From Antedon mediterranea (taxonomy: Eukaryota; Echinodermata; Crinoidea; Comatulida; Antedonidae), in the NCBI RefSeq assembly GCF_964355755.1, contig NC_092677.1, positions 18,196,101-18,260,100 on the forward strand: a stretch of DNA of 64,000 nucleotides. Direction: 5' to 3'. Below, in pieces: positions 32,907 through 45,060 of this stretch. The stretch's first letter is position 1. Each line of letters begins with the position of its first letter. The notes under the pieces were generated by a model, which was not told the DNA's origin, did not search any database, and saw only the letters and a program-made list of their open reading frames with translations. The translations under genes and the position numbers were made by a program.

Positions 32907-34395
32907 GTAATTGAAGAAGTTCGAAGGATACTAGGCAAAGAGGAATGAAAAACAAAAGAAAGCTTTTTAAAAAAGTGCTTAGCAAATTTTTCCAAAGAAG
33001 TGAATGATATAGTTTATTTTGGTATTTTAAAGAGAAACACCAGTCCTCCATCTGGTAAGTACAGTGTATGTTTTTATACTTTTATCTATTCATAAATAGT
33101 TTTATAATGGACCAATGGTAGTGAGGAAAATACGTGTACATATTGTGTACGTATTTTTAACAGCTTGGTTCGACTCAAGCTAGTGTCATGCACTCCTCCC
33201 TTTGACAACTAAAATTAAATAAATGACTTATGAATATTAATTTTTGACAGATTAATGCTCTCCTGGCCAGCCCACCCTTTCCCCTTCCTTTTACCTTGAC
33301 TACCTACAAAACTGTAGGCTACATTAAAAATTTGAGCTAAAGTATATCAAGTTTATGTCCATACATTATTCCACTCATTTAAATAAATTTATATAATATA
33401 ATGTTTTCAATTTGTTATTTTTGGTTAGGTTCAAAGATAACCCATATGTTGTCAAATCTGTCAAACATATTTGTTGGGAAAAACTCATCAAAAAAAGTCT
33501 GCCGACCTTGAAGGTATTTAGTGTTTTTAAAAATTTAAAATACAAGTAATATTATGTACATTTTAAAAAAGTATCTTAAAGTGTTTTTTTTAAATCAAAT
33601 TTTTCTTAGCTTAAAATTCGAGGTATATACTATGTTTACAATAATGTATTAAAATCAAACAATTAAACAAAATTTACATTTAATTGTATGATTGTTATTA
33701 TAAACATTGATACGGAATAAAAGCATCAATCAGGATTGAGCACCGTTTTGCGTATTGTCTTCCTAAATAGTAATATTAAAAATAAATTTAGACCCTAATA
33801 ATTTAACTAAGAATAATAGGTACAGCCAGGCCTGTCTTTGGGATCGGTATAAACAGGGCAAAGTTTGTGATTAAAAAGTTCAAATGCATATTCCACCCAC
33901 CCTTATGTCTTATAATGTAAAATTATTCTTACCACCGTTCTAATATTGCGTCATGTTTTTGTGTTTACCGCCCCAGATATAGGACTCTAAAACCACACCG
34001 TACCCAATTAGTTGATGATGTTACACATACTTTAAATACAGTAATAGTTTTATAAATACTAAAACTATATTAATCTCTTTTCATGATTAGGAACATGAAT
34101 CTTGGTCTTCACGCCGATCAGGTAATATGCCGGTATTGCTTTTGGACACAGAAATGGCCTACATTAAAGTTGAGCAAACAATTCTAACTACAAAGAAAGC
34201 AAAATTAGATGAGGCTCTAGTTACTCTCCTCTCCACTTTTTACCTTCTGGATTTCGATTATCCAAAATGAAAAGAAGTAGGCCTCACTATCCTTTAACAG
34301 TTAGTGATTTGTGATGAAGACACACCTGTATACTTGACAAAAGCTGTTGAATCATCATTAGTATACATTAATAAATTTAAAGACACCTAATAGTT
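32907..34395 (+). pseudogene. Scattered exon-like pieces of an unidentified gene
   Basis: Three plus-strand pieces have splice-like borders. 32,908-33,053: after TTTTTTAG, EEVRRILGKEE then an in-frame TGA, ending before GTAAGT. 33,429-33,513: after GGTTAG, ending before GTATTT. 34,092-34,270: after ATGATTAG, with LLDTEMAYIKVEQ and LVTLLSTFYLLDFDYPK then a stop. The last phrase resembles the C-terminal part of the same vaguely known C2H2 protein group as the minus-strand pieces. Stops in two pieces point to a pseudogene. Identification is uncertain. Confidence 0.25.
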
Positions 34396-34679
34396 TAAAG
34401 CCCAGGTGCGGGAGAAGAATTTTACGAAATTTGTATTTTACCATTTTAATGTTTTTAAGTTTTCTTTTGATGGCATTTTATTATTAATAAAAACAAGTTT
34501 GTTTTAAAGAAGTTGTATATATTATTGTACCTAATGTCATGTAAATTGTAGTTCTTAATGAAAATAACAGTATTGTTAATATTATTTTTTATAACATTCT
34601 TGAATTTATTTGTTTAAGTAAAATATTATTTAAAATGAGTATTCATTTATCGTTCTTAAAATACATTTTTAATGATTTA
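34396..34679. other. AT-rich spacer
   Basis: No coding sequence, no repeat boundary recognised. Confidence 0.5.
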
Positions 34680-35790
34680 TATTTTATAGAATTCTTGTTT
34701 CAAGCAATTTTTTTCCCAATATAAGTAAGAATTTACGAATTTTAATTTGATAGAATTCTTGTTGCAAGCAATACTTTTCTTAAAATAAGTAAACATTTAC
34801 TGGTTTTTATTTGATAGACTTCTTGTTTACTTATTTTTAAAAAAGTTTTGCTTGAAACAAGAATTCTACAAATAAAAATCGGAATATTCTTACTTATTTT
34901 AAGAAATATATTGCTTGAAACAAGAATACTAAAAATATAAATCGGAATATTCTTACTTATTTTAAGAAAAATAGTGCTTTAAACAAGAATTCTACAAATA
35001 AAAATCGGAATATTCTTACTTAATTTAAGAAATATATTGCTTGAAACAAGAATTCAAACAATACAAATCGGAATATTCTTACTTATTTTAAGAAAAATAT
35101 TGCTTGAAACAAGAATTCCAAAAATACAAATTGGAATATTCTTACTTATTTTAAGAAAAATATTGCTTGAAACAAGAATTCAAAAAATACAAATCGGAAT
35201 ATTCTTACTTATTTTAAGAAATATATTGCTTGAAACAAGAATACTAAAAATAAAAATCGGAATATTCTTACTTATTTTAAGAAAAATATTGCTTAAAACA
35301 AGAATTCTAAAAAATACAAACCGGAATATTCTTACTTATTTTAAGAAAAATATTGCTTGAAACAAGAATTCTACAAATAAAAATCGGAATTTTCTTACTT
35401 ATTTTAAGAAATATTTTGCTTGAAACAAGAATTCAAAAAATACAAATCGGAATATTCTTACTTATTTAAAGAAAAATATTGCTTGAAACATGAATTCTAT
35501 TAAAAAAAATCGATAAATTGTTACTTATTTTAAGGCAGATACTGCTTAAAACAAGAATGAAAAAAACAATTAAATTCTTGGTAAGAATATTGTTCTTAAA
35601 GTATTATTTCTTGGTAAGATTAATTTTCTTGATAAGAATTTGTGTGATTCTTGTTAAGAATTTTACGATTCTTGGTAAGCAAAAAAGTATTGAAATACGG
35701 AGGAGTCAAAATTTACTTGTTTCAAGAAATATTTTGCTTGAAACAAGTTTTTTTTTCTTAAAACAAGAATCAGAATTTTGCTGTGTAAAT
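34680..35790. repeat. AT-rich tandem array, 63-bp unit, with inverted arm
   Basis: About eleven copies of a 63-bp unit (TTGCTTGAAACAAGAATTC, AAATACAAATCGGAATATTC, TTACTTATTTTAAGAAAAAT) run from about 34,845 to 35,515. Just upstream (34,685-34,835) two to three copies lie in the opposite orientation (GAATTCTTGTTTCAAGCAA), so the left edge folds back on the array. Downstream, TTCTTGGTAAGAAT words continue to 35,790. The plus frame at 35,037-35,360 is a by-product of the 63-bp period. Confidence 0.8.
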
Positions 35791-35929
35791 TTTAACTCTA
35801 CGCGCGGTAGAAGTAATTTCCGGGTTCACGGTAAGGTGTTGGTTTTAACCAGGGAGTTGTAAAACAACTACCTGTTTCAACTAAGTTGGACGTTGGTGCT
35901 TGGTGGCGATAGCCATTTTGTTTTTTTGT

Positions 35930-36195
35930 TTATTTTCGGACCGCGCGTGTGAAGGTATAGTAGTACATAAAGGTCAAATTAAATACATTCATGAAACATA
36001 GGAGTAAATTGTGGGAAATAATTATATAAAATTAGATTACATCGAGAGAATTGATGCCCTGATAGCCGAGTTGTTGAGTAAGCTGCCAGGACTTTATGTA
36101 TACTGTGCGCTATCTGTGTCCCGTCAGGACTTCTGCCCATGTTGCAAGCCGTCTAAAACGCCTTCCTTCTTAGGCCACTGTGTCGCGGAATAATG
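35930..36195. repeat. Dispersed repeat R, copy 1
   Basis: TTTCGGACCGCGCGTGTGAA, then GATAGCCGAGTTGTTGAGTA, then ACTTCTGCCCATGTTGCAA; the same order recurs at 37,215-37,480. GATAGCCGAGTTGTTGAGTAA resembles the A-box/D-arm region of a Ser- or Leu-type tRNA, so this could be a SINE; no B box was found. Confidence 0.5.
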
Positions 36196-36853
36196 TATTA
36201 ATTATACCAATTAGGATTGTATTTATTTGAATAAACGCCAAGAACACCTCCCCAATAAAACATCAATTAAAATAATTATCTCGCTACTCAACCTCCCCCC
36301 CCCCCCCCCACCCAACACCCCAAATACATCTAATAAACGCCCATCCACATTTATACACACAATATTGTATTATATTTATAACACAATTATACTATTTTTA
36401 GTAGATTTCGTCGGTATGTTATCTAAAATTTACCAAGCATTTGTTATTCTTTTTTTACCACTTTTCATATCTACAATAAAAACTATACGCCTAAAACGCT
36501 ATTAATCATCTAAGACACTTAGGTTAGTGAGTACGTTTAGTTTTACGAATATCAAAAGCATTTAAATAATGGTAACCGACCGAAATTGTCCTGGCCAGAA
36601 TGTCCTTTTAAACTGTTTATGTCCCCGAGTCATTATCATTCCGAGAACCATCGCTCACCCTCTAGTAGTCATAAAGTGTTTTACCGTAGTGTGTTTTATT
36701 TATGCTATTCCAAATTATTTTCTTTATTGGTTCTTTTACATTATGGTTGTAATATTCATTGTTTTTAAACCAATCAACAATCAATTGTGTGTAAAAGGTG
36801 GAGAGAAAGTTGATTTTTAAGACAGTATTCATATGCTTTATTGAAGAGTTGCA
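36196..36853. other. No supported gene
   Basis: AT-rich with a poly(C) run at 36,295-36,310. Frames at 36,227 and 36,569 give hydrophobic products of the kind AT-rich DNA yields by chance. Confidence 0.5.
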
Positions 36854-37000
36854 TCTATATATAAAATATGGTTAATTCGGGCATAGGCGAGCACAATGGA
36901 AAATCTCCGCTTTGGTTACCTACCTTATCTATCTCAGATGTACCGCGAAACGTAGATTTGATAAAATTAGTTTCCACTATTACGATATTGTTCCATAATT
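36854..37000. mobile_element. Helitron-like repeat family H1, copy 2
   Basis: TCTATATATAAAATATGGTT preceded by A, then GCATAGGCGAGCACAATGG and GATGTACCGCGAAACGTAGA, then TATTGTTCCATAATTCTT. It matches 28,777 and 29,830. Confidence 0.5.
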
Positions 37001-37214
37001 CTTTCTTAGGAAGATATTATAAAGGGTTTTGAGACAAACTTTCTGATTTCATCGGTATATTTTCTACTCAGTGCGCGTTTAGAAAAAATTAACGGGTTTA
37101 CAGCGAATCCACGGGTGTACCTTGCAACTTGTTGACCGTTGAATTATACAAAATATATTACTAAAAACCGTAATTTTTTTTAAAGTTCATACAATTGCCT
37201 AGCCATTTTAGTTT

Positions 37215-37480
37215 TTCATTTCTTTTCGGACCGCCCGTGTGAAGGTGCATTAAAAATACTGCAAATTAATAAAGATTAAATTAAATATACGCCATAAAGC
37301 ATCCGAGTATATATTGTGGGGAATATTATATAAAATTACATAGGAAGAACTGATGATAAGACCTTTTGTTTGAAATCAAGTGAAACCCCGATAGCCGAGT
37401 TATTGAGTAAGCTGGCAGGAATAACTCTGGGCTATCTGTGTATGTCCCGTTAGACTGTATCCTGAGATACTTCTGCCCAT
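37215..37480. repeat. Dispersed repeat R, copy 2
   Basis: Second copy of the 35.93-kb repeat, with small indels. It abuts a minus-strand LINE fragment. Confidence 0.5.
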
Positions 37481-37484
37481 GTTG

Positions 37485-37694
37485 CAACGTGTCTTTCCAG
37501 GCTCTAATTGACATTTCTATTTGTTGCATTTTATTTTCCCAGTTAACTTTTATTTTCTTAATGGGGAGGCTCGGATTGAATACCAGACCCAGGATTTTAA
37601 TATAATTCTCGGGGTACAATTTCCACTTTATTAGGTCTGTTTCCTCGTTGCTCTGTGCAAGTGAGCCTATCCAAAGCCCGTCACTTTGTATCAC
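37485..37694 (-). mobile_element. LINE reverse-transcriptase thumb fragment
   Basis: The minus frame reads SDGLWIGSLAQSNEETD, IKILGLVFNPS and NWENKMQQIEMSIRAWK, the region after the catalytic box in L1/Tx1-like LINEs (known pattern: LWLG..., IK.LG..., NW...+I...+..W). About 70 codons only; both ends are lost. Confidence 0.6.
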
Positions 37695-38204
37695 ATGTCT
37701 GTATCATTAGGTTAAGAATTAGGTTATGATATACAGTACGATAGTAGGTAGTTTTGCATTTATGGTAGAGTACATTAATTATGTGGGTGTTCACTATCTA
37801 AGAGCCTTTAAACTCACCCACTGTGTAGCCAACACATTTATTTATTTATTTAAATCCCTAAATTTACAATCGCCTATCATGTAATTTTACTCGACGTTAT
37901 TCAATTGTTGTTTGACCTTCATCGCGGAGGCGAAATACATTTGTCAATTTGGTTCAAAAAATTACACAAGAAACTCAAATCGCGAAAACAAATTAAAGGT
38001 CACGAAATAGTTAAAAATGTAAAATCGCGACAATTTAGGCCCCCGAAAATGTTGGGCTTTACAATAATTATATGGAAGACAAATAATGTTGCTCTATTGC
38101 CGAATTGTCCTATGTTACTTGAGAAATCGAGATACAATACCGAAAATCTGGTGTGTCAGACCAGAATACCAGTCGGCTTGAAATGGAGGTCTGTTGAACC
38201 TACA
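37695..38204. other. No supported gene
   Basis: Anonymous sequence; the plus frame from 37,905 has no recognisable domain and runs into the minisatellite. Confidence 0.5.
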
Positions 38205-38440
38205 ATGTGAAAACGCCCACAAATGTGAAAACGACCACAAATGTGAAAACGACCACAAATGTAAAAACGCATCACCCACAAATCTGAAAACAACCACAAA
38301 TGTGAAAACGCATCACCCACAAATCTGAAAACAATCACAAATGTGAAAACGCATCACCCACAAATGTAATAAACAGCGCCCACAAATCTGAAAATGACCA
38401 TCGCCCACAAATGTGATAACGCCAAGAAATGTAAAAAAAG
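38205..38440. repeat. Minisatellite, CACAAATGTGAAAACG units
   Basis: About twelve copies of a core CACAAATGTGAAAAC joined by GACCA, GCATCACC or AACCA. Several overlapping minus frames rich in HLW/FRFVGDAF are artefacts of it. Confidence 0.85.
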
Positions 38441-38815
38441 AGAGAATTTTTCGACCACAAATATAAAGTCAATTTGATTTTTTTTGCGCGCGACATTTTG
38501 TTTACAGGAATGGGGTTTGTGGGTCACCCGCGACATTTAGGAGTAACTCCGCTACACCGGAATATGCAAAGTCTAAAATTATACTTTTGTTCTATACATC
38601 AGTAAACCATGGACTGTTCTGAAATAAAAGTAGATTGTTTGATTCAATTAATTGATAAGCTAATTTTTTATTATTTCTTAAATTATAAAATATATATGGT
38701 AACTTTATTCCAAAAAATGTAACAAAACCACGCACTGTGGATTTACAAAATCTGATACGTTCTTATATGCATGCATCCTACAACAACAAAAAATATAAAG
38801 TAATGTAAAAATAAA
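38441..38815. other. No supported gene
   Basis: AT-rich; no repeat or coding signal recognised. Confidence 0.5.
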
Positions 38816-40960
38816 GATTCAAAATAACAAAAGCCACTTATTTCTGTTGCTGGCAATCTCACGCAAATTAATTAGGTCGTTAAAATTATTTATCTTAAAA
38901 TTTCTGATAAATAAATCATTTCTAAGTGTACTTAACAGATTGGTTTGATGTTTTCCAATTCGCCCTTTTATTGGATTAGAGTGTACTATACCAAACACCA
39001 ATGCTGAAAAAGCAGGAGTATCTTCACTCATTCTAAGTATATGGCCAAGCATAGACCACCTAAGTTTATTTACATTCTCAGATAAAGGTTTAGTATTTGT
39101 TACCAAATATAACTTATTATTGCTAAATCTTTTTCGGATATTTCACATTAATAATAGTTCTTAAGTGGGACCTATGACAGGTATCAATTTTTTTTCATAA
39201 CAACTTTGGGAGCAGACCAGCTATTGCAATTATAAAATTAAATAGATACAATTTAATACATTATATAACTTGAGTTTCAAATCAGTTGCAATATTTTTCT
39301 TAAGCCACACATTATTAAAGTTGTTAAATGCTACCTTTGCTAATATAATTCTATGCTTAATATCCTTAGTAGTATCTAAAAATGAACATAAGACCTTATG
39401 AGACCTCCATACTTCCAATAGGGTTGGTGAAATTCAGTCCAAAATACGCAGAATTTTTTCCAAAATACGTCAAGTTGAGGGCGCTATACTAATCCAAAAT
39501 ACGCGAGTATTTCCAAAATACGTCGACTTGAGGGCGCTATTCATTTTCCAAAATACGCGAATTGTCCAAAATACGTCAAGTTGAGGGCGCTAGTCATTTT
39601 CCAAAATACGCGATTTGTCCAAAATACGTCATTTTGGAACCGCTTGTAATTTTACAAAATACGTCAACTTGAGAGCGCTATTCATTTTCCAAAATACGCA
39701 ATTTAAATAACTCCTTTACTTCTTCTAACCAATTAATTATTGATATTATTTTAATCACAATACCATATGCTTTTTATTATTATATATTATATGAAATAAT
39801 TATTATGTTAGATTTCAGATTAGGTAACTTATTAGACCATAAGTACTGTACATTAAATTGAAAGCGATGTTTGTCTGTCGAGCTCGGGAAAAATATCGAT
39901 TTTGTAGATCACCAAATATATAACACATACCTCTGACTATACTTAAATACTATATACGTACATGCTGGTTTTGTAGCCGGTTTATGTCGCATTTAAACTA
40001 GCTACGTCTGGCAATGCAATCGTCCATCGTTCAGACATTATTAATGTATATTATAGGCACTGTCTATTGACTGATGTTGGCACATATTTGTTTTTATTCA
40101 GTAATAAATGATTACATTGAAAAATAATAATTGGCTACTCTATGAAATTTTATTTACAAAAAATGCTGCCTTCTAATACTTCCATTTATAACTAAAATGT
40201 ACTTTTATTCCAAGAAACTTTTTTTTAATACATTAAACTGTAATTTTACCTTACACTCTCAATATGATACATTTGGAAAGGCTCTCGTATTTTGGAAAAA
40301 AGTTTGCCGCCCTCAAGTTGACGTATTTTGGAAAATTACTAGCGGTCACAAATTGCAAATTGATGTATTTTGGACAAATCGCGTATTTTGGAAATAAATA
40401 GCGCCCTCAATTTGACGTATTTTGGACAATTCATGTATTTGGGATAATTTATAGCGCCCTCAACTTGACGTATTTTGGACAATTCGCGTATTTTGGAAAA
40501 TGAATAGCGCCCTCAAGTCGACGTATTTTGGAAAGACTCGCGTATTTAGGATTAGTATAGCACCCTCAACTTGACGTATTTTGGAAAAAATTCTGCGTAT
40601 TTTGGACTGATGTTCACCAACCCGACTCCATACTTCAGATTTTGGGTCCTTACTATCAATAAACACATGGTTAAACTCAATCTTGCTTTCATTAATAAAT
40701 AAATTCCAATCTTTAAAAATTTTAACAGCAATTGGCAAGACATTATCAAGTTCGTATTTGAGTTCAGAAAGAAAGTCAATATCGTCAGCATAGGAGAATT
40801 CAAGCGGGAAACGTTTAATGTCAATTGGTGGATACAAAGCTCCAGCAAATGCAAAAAAGTCCTGATAAACAATCGCCTTGAAACGAACCTAATACATATT
40901 CAAACGAACTGGAAAGTTTACCACCAACTTTTACCACGTACATTAAAGGTGGCAAGAGAT
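38816..40960 (-). mobile_element. LINE pol fragment, interrupted by a foldback element
   Basis: The minus frame from about 40,950 downward shows a GSFQGDCLSGLF-like box in one frame, then FSYADDIDFLS (catalytic YADD), then LFINESKIEFNHVF. The foldback element (39,416-40,625) splits the Glu-Val-Trp-Arg text that follows, which resumes as EVWRSHKVLCSFLDTTKDIKH. The C-terminal part RWSMLGHILRMSEDTPAF ends at 38,819. Two stops and at least one frameshift; inactive. Clade not assigned. Confidence 0.75.
39416..40625. mobile_element. Foldback element built of CCAAAATACG repeats
   Basis: The left arm (39,416-39,705) and right arm (40,283-40,625) are near-perfect inverted copies. The outer ends read GGGTTGGTGAA(A/C)(T)TCAGTCC inward. 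Each arm is a chain of CCAAAATACGC / CCAAAATACGTC words separated by GAGGGCGCTATTCATTTT. CTCCATACTTC (39,405-39,415 and 40,626-40,636) flanks both sides, a target duplication of up to 11 bp. The 577-bp core is AT-rich and non-coding. Long duplications of 9-11 bp would suit Mutator/foldback-type insertion; that is inference. Confidence 0.85.
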
Positions 40961-41989
40961 AACATAATTACATTCACTAAGTATACTAGCCTTATGTACA
41001 TATCTAGGAATATTTAAGGAACAATACTGACTATAAAATACCACACAAAAGACAAAACAGTGCGTCAAAACTAAAATCAGATTCATCATGTAGTTAAAAA
41101 ACAACGTACTGTATATTCAAATGAAGCACAATTCGTGTATTCGTGTATTGTTTATACAGCTGTTCAGTTTGATCAAAAAAAATTCGCTCGTGGTTCAGAG
41201 GTCATGACTTTCGGGATGCATCTAATCACGTGGCAGTGACAGTCATACTCATAGACCAGCAAGGCGGTCTTTTCCGGTGCCTGTTTTATAACTCCGATAG
41301 TGGCGCGCAGGCTAGGTTCCGTGTAACACTTCGCCGTAAAATTACAGAAAAATATACAAAAAACTTCAAAAAACGATAAACAAATAGCAACTTCTGATAA
41401 TCATAAGCAGCATGCACATAAGTTAAACTGTCTAGCAGTGGATTAAACACGTCGTTTTGACGGTAAAATATGCTCCACTGCTATGCGTGGTCGTTACACC
41501 ATCGCGCCAATTATAAATAATTATTATTATATTATAAATATTTATTTATTATAATAATATCAATTAAAACACATCATTTAATGACGAAAAAACAATAATT
41601 AAAATTATTAAATAAATTTATCTGGTTCCGAATATAATTAACTGGAAAATTATTACTTTTATTTTATTCAAAAAAATACATACTAAAAGGTATTTACACC
41701 AATTGTGTATATATTTTTTTGGTTCAACATAAAAGTAATAATTTTCCAGTTAATAATGAAGCTGTGCGTCAAAAAAGTCGAGCGGCGTTATGAGATATCT
41801 CTATTTAAAACTAATATATCTCTATTGAAAACTAAGATATCTTGTTAATGATTAAATGACAGTTTGGCCCACCATATATACGCGAACAAAAAACACCGAA
41901 TCGAACATCGAATTGGAACTATAACGTACATAACAGTAATCTCGGACACAGATATATTGTACAAGAATAAACCGATACTAGAACCATAC
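40961..41989. other. No gene; 26-bp inverted repeat inside
   Basis: Anonymous AT-rich DNA. AACACCGAATCGAACATCGA...CGTACATAACAGTAA (41,892-41,938) recurs at 43,148-43,193, on the other side of the LINE at 42.0 kb. Confidence 0.5.
41637..41754. repeat. 26-bp perfect inverted repeat
   Basis: ATTAACTGGAAAATTATTAC.. (41,637-41,662) and its reverse complement (41,729-41,754) are separated by 66 bp. It is a possible MITE; no target duplication recognised. Confidence 0.65.
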
Positions 41990-43060
41990 CTTCTTTACAA
42001 AAATGACTAAAAGAAGTTGTTTGAAATTTAAGGCGAGATCTAACTCTCTAAACCTTGAAGGTAGGAAACAGTCATGGTCACCCACGAATACGGGTATGTG
42101 TGTACTCTGCCATAATGACACTGAAACTATCGCACACTTTATGTTAGAATGTAATACATTTAGTAAATTAAGAGAAGACATCTTCTACCCAATGAAATTA
42201 CAATTAATGAATAACGGGTTTGAACATTATTGGAAATCTTTCTACGAAGTAACCTCTAAAATGAAATTACATTTGTTATTAGACAATTTATATAATGAAA
42301 ACGTTGTTCTTGGGGAAATCTTCGACTTGGCTTGTAAAAAATACCTACAAAGTGCCTGGGATACCAGGTTAGATATATATAAGAAATTACCAACATTACC
42401 CCAATAATTAGCCTGTTTGGCTTTTATATTGATAGACTAGTTAGTTGTATCAATAACTAATTAAGCAAATAAAATCATTTATTTGCTTATCTAACTTCAA
42501 ATACATATAAACATATATTTGTGTTTATCTCGATTTATGTAAAAATAATCATGATTATGTATTATTTATACTGTTGACCTAATGTATCTTCATACTGTTA
42601 TTCAATTGTTTTTTAGTTTTATTTTCTATGTATTTTTTGTTTCTGTCAGACATTTTTGCTTATTTGGTTTATACATTGATAGATCAGTTAGATATACCAA
42701 TAACTAATCATTAAACAAATAAAATTATGTATTCTTTTTGGTTTTTTTATTTTAGTTCAGTTTTTTTATTTACTATGTATAAGTATTTTATTTTTTTCTG
42801 TCAGACATTTTGTAAGTAGGCCCTAATGTGTATTTACTACTGACCTATTGCATCGATATATTGATTTGCTCGTTATACAATTATTGTTCTTAAGTATCTA
42901 TTCAAGTGTGCAATTACTACTGTACATTTGTTTCTTTTTTTTTTTTTTTTTTTTCAATTTAAGTTAATTATGTAGGTTTTATCATCATTGTTGTTTATAT
43001 TTGTATGGACGCACCACCGAAAGGTGTGTGCCACTAATTCTAAAGTGAGTACCAATAAAT
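41990..43060 (+). mobile_element. LINE 3' end, zf-RVT domain, second family
   Basis: ORF 42,003-42,407 (134 codons) has CVLCHNDTETIAHFMLEC, a Cys-x2-Cys...His-x4-Cys zf-RVT pattern, then a helical tail. It differs clearly from the family at 6.7 kb. The 3' UTR contains two diverged copies of TAGTTAGTTGTATCAATAACTAAT-like sequence (42,437 and 42,684) and ends with the hairpin-like CACCACCGAAAGGTGTGTG and AATAAATACTGAACT near 43,065. 5'-truncated. Confidence 0.65.
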
Positions 43061-43263
43061 ACTGAACTACAGTAGCCAACGAGTTAACAACCACACACTA
43101 CAAGTAGCAATAGTAAATGACCTTGACCTTGTAGTATCATGCGCAAAAAACATCGAATCGAACACCGACTTGGAACTATACGTACATAACAGTAAGCCAA
43201 TGAATTAATAACCAAACACAAGCAGCAATGGTATATATGATGCACGAGCAGCAAATGGTAATA

Positions 43264-43360
43264 ACAGACGTATAGTGAACAGACGTATCGTGAACAGACG
43301 TATTGTGAACAGACGTATCGTGAACAGACGTATCGTGAACAGACGTATCGTGAACACACG
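43264..43360. repeat. 15-bp minisatellite
   Basis: About six and a half copies of ACAGACGTATCGTGA with three point variants. All frames on both strands are open across it (NRRIV repeats), purely from the 15-bp period. Confidence 0.9.
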
Positions 43361-43969
43361 AGTATTACTTATACCTTCTAGAGGAATGTTTTCCATAGAT
43401 ATAACCCTTGTACTGAATGGATTCCTAATTTTATATTTTCAACACAATGTGTCGTTACCATAATAGTAGTGTTGCATGAAAGAGTGACATGATTTCTTAA
43501 CTAATTGTTATCACAAAGTTCAAAATTGTCTGCTATACGGGATCTTCTGAATACAATTTTATCTATATATAAATTTACGTAAGGGCAAAATTCGGTAAAT
43601 CGCACGTTATTTCTAGAATGTTTACTCGATGGTATATAAAGTTGGTTAGAATCTCGGTACTGATTTTAACCACCTGATGTAACCCTGTTTACTAATTAAA
43701 TTGAGTTAGATAATTAGTTATTGACGATTAAAACAAATTTAGGTTCAACGATTTGCCCCAAATAGGGGTGTTTTTCGATCGTGGTATACACTGTCTAATG
43801 GATGTCCGTCTTGAAAAATACCCACAGACAATAATAGGAGGATGCTTCGCATTTTCCTATCTCCTCCTACGATAATTGTTTTTAATGGCTGAAAACCGGT
43901 TGAACAGCTCGAGTACAGCATCATAATGCTGAAGACAGGCCGCTTTTCTTTAAAAAATACTATTTTGAT

Positions 43970-44325
43970 AGATTTAATATACGTTTATACAAATGTATTG
44001 ATTTGCGATGAATGGAACATTCCAATCTCTGTTCCACAAGTGTCTATTCCCTCAGGCGTCGTAAAGGCAAGTACTGTATACTCATAACAGAAATTCGATC
44101 CATTTTTTTTTCAATCTGTGCTGCAGAGGTTGTTTATAATTTTTTTTTAACGGAAGATTTAATATACGTTTATACAAATGTATTGATTTGCGATGAATGG
44201 AACATTCCAATCTCTGTTCCACAAGTGTCTATTCCCTCAGGCGTCGTAAAGGCAAGTACTGTATACTTCGATCCATTTTTTTTTCAATCTGTGCTGCAGA
44301 GGTTGGATATAATTTTTTTTTAACG
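43970..44325 (+). repeat. 185-bp tandem duplication with protein-like frame
   Basis: Two copies (start words GATTTAATATACG at 43,973 and 44,157). In the second copy one frame reads VLICDEWNIPISVPQVSIPS then GVVKASTVYFDPFFFQSVL before a stop. The first copy has the same text broken by 13 extra bases. The phrase looks like a real protein fragment but I do not recognise it; it could be a gene piece captured by the Helitron-like element. Confidence 0.4.
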
Positions 44326-45060
44326 GATAATGAGCTAGCGTTTTCAGTCGCCGTATATTATGTACAAATCTTTATTATTGCATTTAAACCACCCACATCA
44401 TCACCCTTCCCTCACTGGCATGAGTAGCGTTGTAAAGCCAGTAGAGGATAAGCCTACGGTGCATCACATCCCCTAAACGCAGAACAACTTTGGTGGGTAG
44501 AGTAGGAACCAACTTAAGTATGAATTGGCTCTAAGAAACAATTGAAAACCATTAGGCCTACCAATAAAGTTGAGTTAGATAATTTAATTTTTATTTGACG
44601 ATTAAATCGATTTTATGATTTTCCCCGAATAGAGGTGGTTTTCACAAATTGTTTTACATTATATAAACATACACGTCGCAGTGATGTATCGTTACATGTA
44701 CTGTACTATTTCAATCGACAAGGACGGTGATAGTTTCAACAAAGTATTACATAGCAATGTTTTACTGTGTTTAGTGATATATTATTTGTAAAACATGAAA
44801 ACAATTAATATTTCGTTACTAAATGGATAAAGAATATATTTAATATATTTAAAAATTGTTCCTCTCTGCACCCATCCTCTTTCCCATCCCTCACCCCTAA
44901 TGTTACATACAAAACACAAATTAAGTTTGTTTAAATTTGACTTAAACAATTGATCTCATTTTGTGACAAGTTTCTCTTTCGGAAGTAAAACGACATTTGA
45001 AATCACCAGTTTTTTAACGCTGAAATTATTATGTATTCGAGAACCATCTGTGGGAACGAC

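Noticed and set aside
35037-35360. 107-codon frame with 21-residue repeats
   Set aside because: By-product of the 63-bp tandem unit; no domain resemblance.
38205-38440. Possible CRISPR array (short repeats with short spacers)
   Set aside because: The linkers are themselves a few recurring words, units are irregular, and the host is clearly eukaryotic. It is a minisatellite.
43084-43463. Overlapping ORFs on both strands with VCSRY or NRRIV repeats
   Set aside because: All come from a 15-bp minisatellite open in every frame.
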